DNA of 6,359 nucleotides, taken from assembly GCA_003552745.1 (NCBI GenBank), contig PUOG01000118.1, forward strand, positions 1 to 6,359. The letters run 5' to 3'. Of the stretch, positions 5,971 to 6,359 are shown in pieces. This DNA comes from Spirochaetaceae bacterium (GTDB taxonomy: Bacteria; Spirochaetota; Spirochaetia; DSM-27196; SKKC01). Both the position numbers and the translations under genes were made by a program. The notes under the pieces are model-generated. The model saw only the letters and a list, made by a program, of their open reading frames with translations, ran no database searches and had not been told where the DNA came from. Within the stretch, counting starts at the first letter, position 1. Each line of letters starts with the position of its first letter.

Positions 5971-6359
5971 CGCTCGATCCGTATCCCAAACTTCTTTATT
6001 TTCCCATGCAGATTACTCGGGTAAATTCCGAGCGCCTCCGCAGTCCGGGTTATGTTGTAATCGTGCTCGGCGAGTTTGCGTTCAAGGTAGCGCCGCTCGA
6101 ACTCGTCTCGGGCATGCCCTAAACTCTTCCCGTCGAACTCATCGAATATGTCGGATTTCCGGCGCCCCCCAACCTGACCAAGCAGGTTCTCAATCGCGTC
6201 GGCTCCAACCACCTGTTCGTCAGTCATGATGATAATCCGTTCCACGAGATTTTTCAATTCTCGAATGTTCCCCGGCCACTCGTACCGTTCGAGTCGCGCG
6301 ATCGCCGCCGGATCGAGCCGCTTAACCGGCTCGTCGGTGTCGTTGAGCTCCTTCAAGAA
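5967..6359 (-). CDS. Sigma-54-dependent regulator, NtrC family, C-terminal 130 residues
   Basis: The gene runs off the right edge, so only its 3' end is seen. It codes for the last part of a bacterial enhancer-binding protein that drives sigma-54 RNA polymerase by ATP hydrolysis. Visible residues 1-60 are the end of the AAA+ domain, including the sensor II motif YEWPGNIRELKNLVER (26-41; Arg33 expected to contact nucleotide). After a linker, residues about 78-126 form a Fis-type helix-turn-helix: LGHARDEFERRYLERKL, then NITRTAEALGIYPSNLHGK and IKKFGI. Family resemblance is closest, from memory, to NtrX/AtoC-like response regulators, but the receiver or other sensing domain is out of view, so the signal is unknown. 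The in-frame TTG at 6356 is internal, not a start. The stop codon overlaps the lexA ATG by 4 nt, which places this gene first in a coupled run with lexA and holA. Confidence 0.93.
   Translation of the reverse strand, partial: FLKELNDTDEPVKRLDPAAIARLERYEWPGNIRELKNLVERIIIMTDEQVVGADAIENLLGQVGGRRKSDIFDEFDGKSLGHARDEFERRYLERKLAEHDYNITRTAEALGIYPSNLHGKIKKFGIRIER

Noticed and set aside
6016..6032. CTCGG-N7-CCGAG inverted repeat upstream of lexA
   Set aside because: It falls inside the conserved Fis-type DNA-binding helix of the regulator, has only 5-bp arms and no known LexA-box form; chance is likely.
6354..6356. TTG at 6356 as a start for a short 129-residue protein
   Set aside because: The frame continues to the window edge and the residues before and after fit the AAA+ domain of a much longer sigma-54 regulator; the TTG is internal.

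Overview
The window is a compact, moderately GC-rich bacterial chromosomal segment (about 55-60% GC by eye). It carries six protein genes, two of them cut by the window edges. There are no RNA genes, insertion sequences, phage genes or CRISPR repeats that I can see. Every gene except the secreted lectin-fold protein and the TPR protein belongs to a familiar housekeeping or regulatory family. The host is a free-living-type bacterium with SOS control, sigma-54-dependent regulators and protein export. A spirochaete of the Spirochaeta/Alkalispirochaeta/Treponema kind is my best guess, from the wording of the Fis-type helix-turn-helix in the right-hand regulator and the general gene mix. That is recall rather than a search, so the phylum is tentative.

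Layout, left to right. Positions 1-793 (minus) hold the 5' part of a TPR-repeat gene that starts at GTG and runs off the left edge. Directly upstream of it on the same strand, 806-2329 encodes an exported protein with a LamG/concanavalin-like domain and a fibronectin type III domain. The two are 12 nt apart, and the TPR gene's Shine-Dalgarno overlaps the stop codon of the first gene. Divergently, uvrC runs on the plus strand to 4246 with its most likely start at 2357, leaving only 27 nt between the two start codons. That gap holds a near-perfect dyad symmetry and a -10-like hexamer. An 88-nt gap (4247-4334) with no clear terminator separates uvrC from the convergent holA.

On the right, minus strand, three genes overlap end to end in the order of transcription: the 3' end of a sigma-54-dependent (NtrC-family) regulator (6359-5967), lexA (5970-5353) and holA (5360-4335). 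The regulator/lexA overlap is 4 nt (ATGA) and the lexA/holA overlap is 8 nt, so translational coupling is likely.

Functionally the right two thirds concern genome maintenance: UvrC makes the dual incisions of nucleotide excision repair, LexA is the self-cleaving SOS repressor, and HolA (delta) opens the sliding clamp for DNA polymerase III. The left third is an envelope or periplasmic module of unknown purpose. The most interesting points are the coupling of lexA and holA behind a sigma-54 regulator, and two 7-5-7 dyads at the start of uvrC. I see no convincing new defence or mobile system here.
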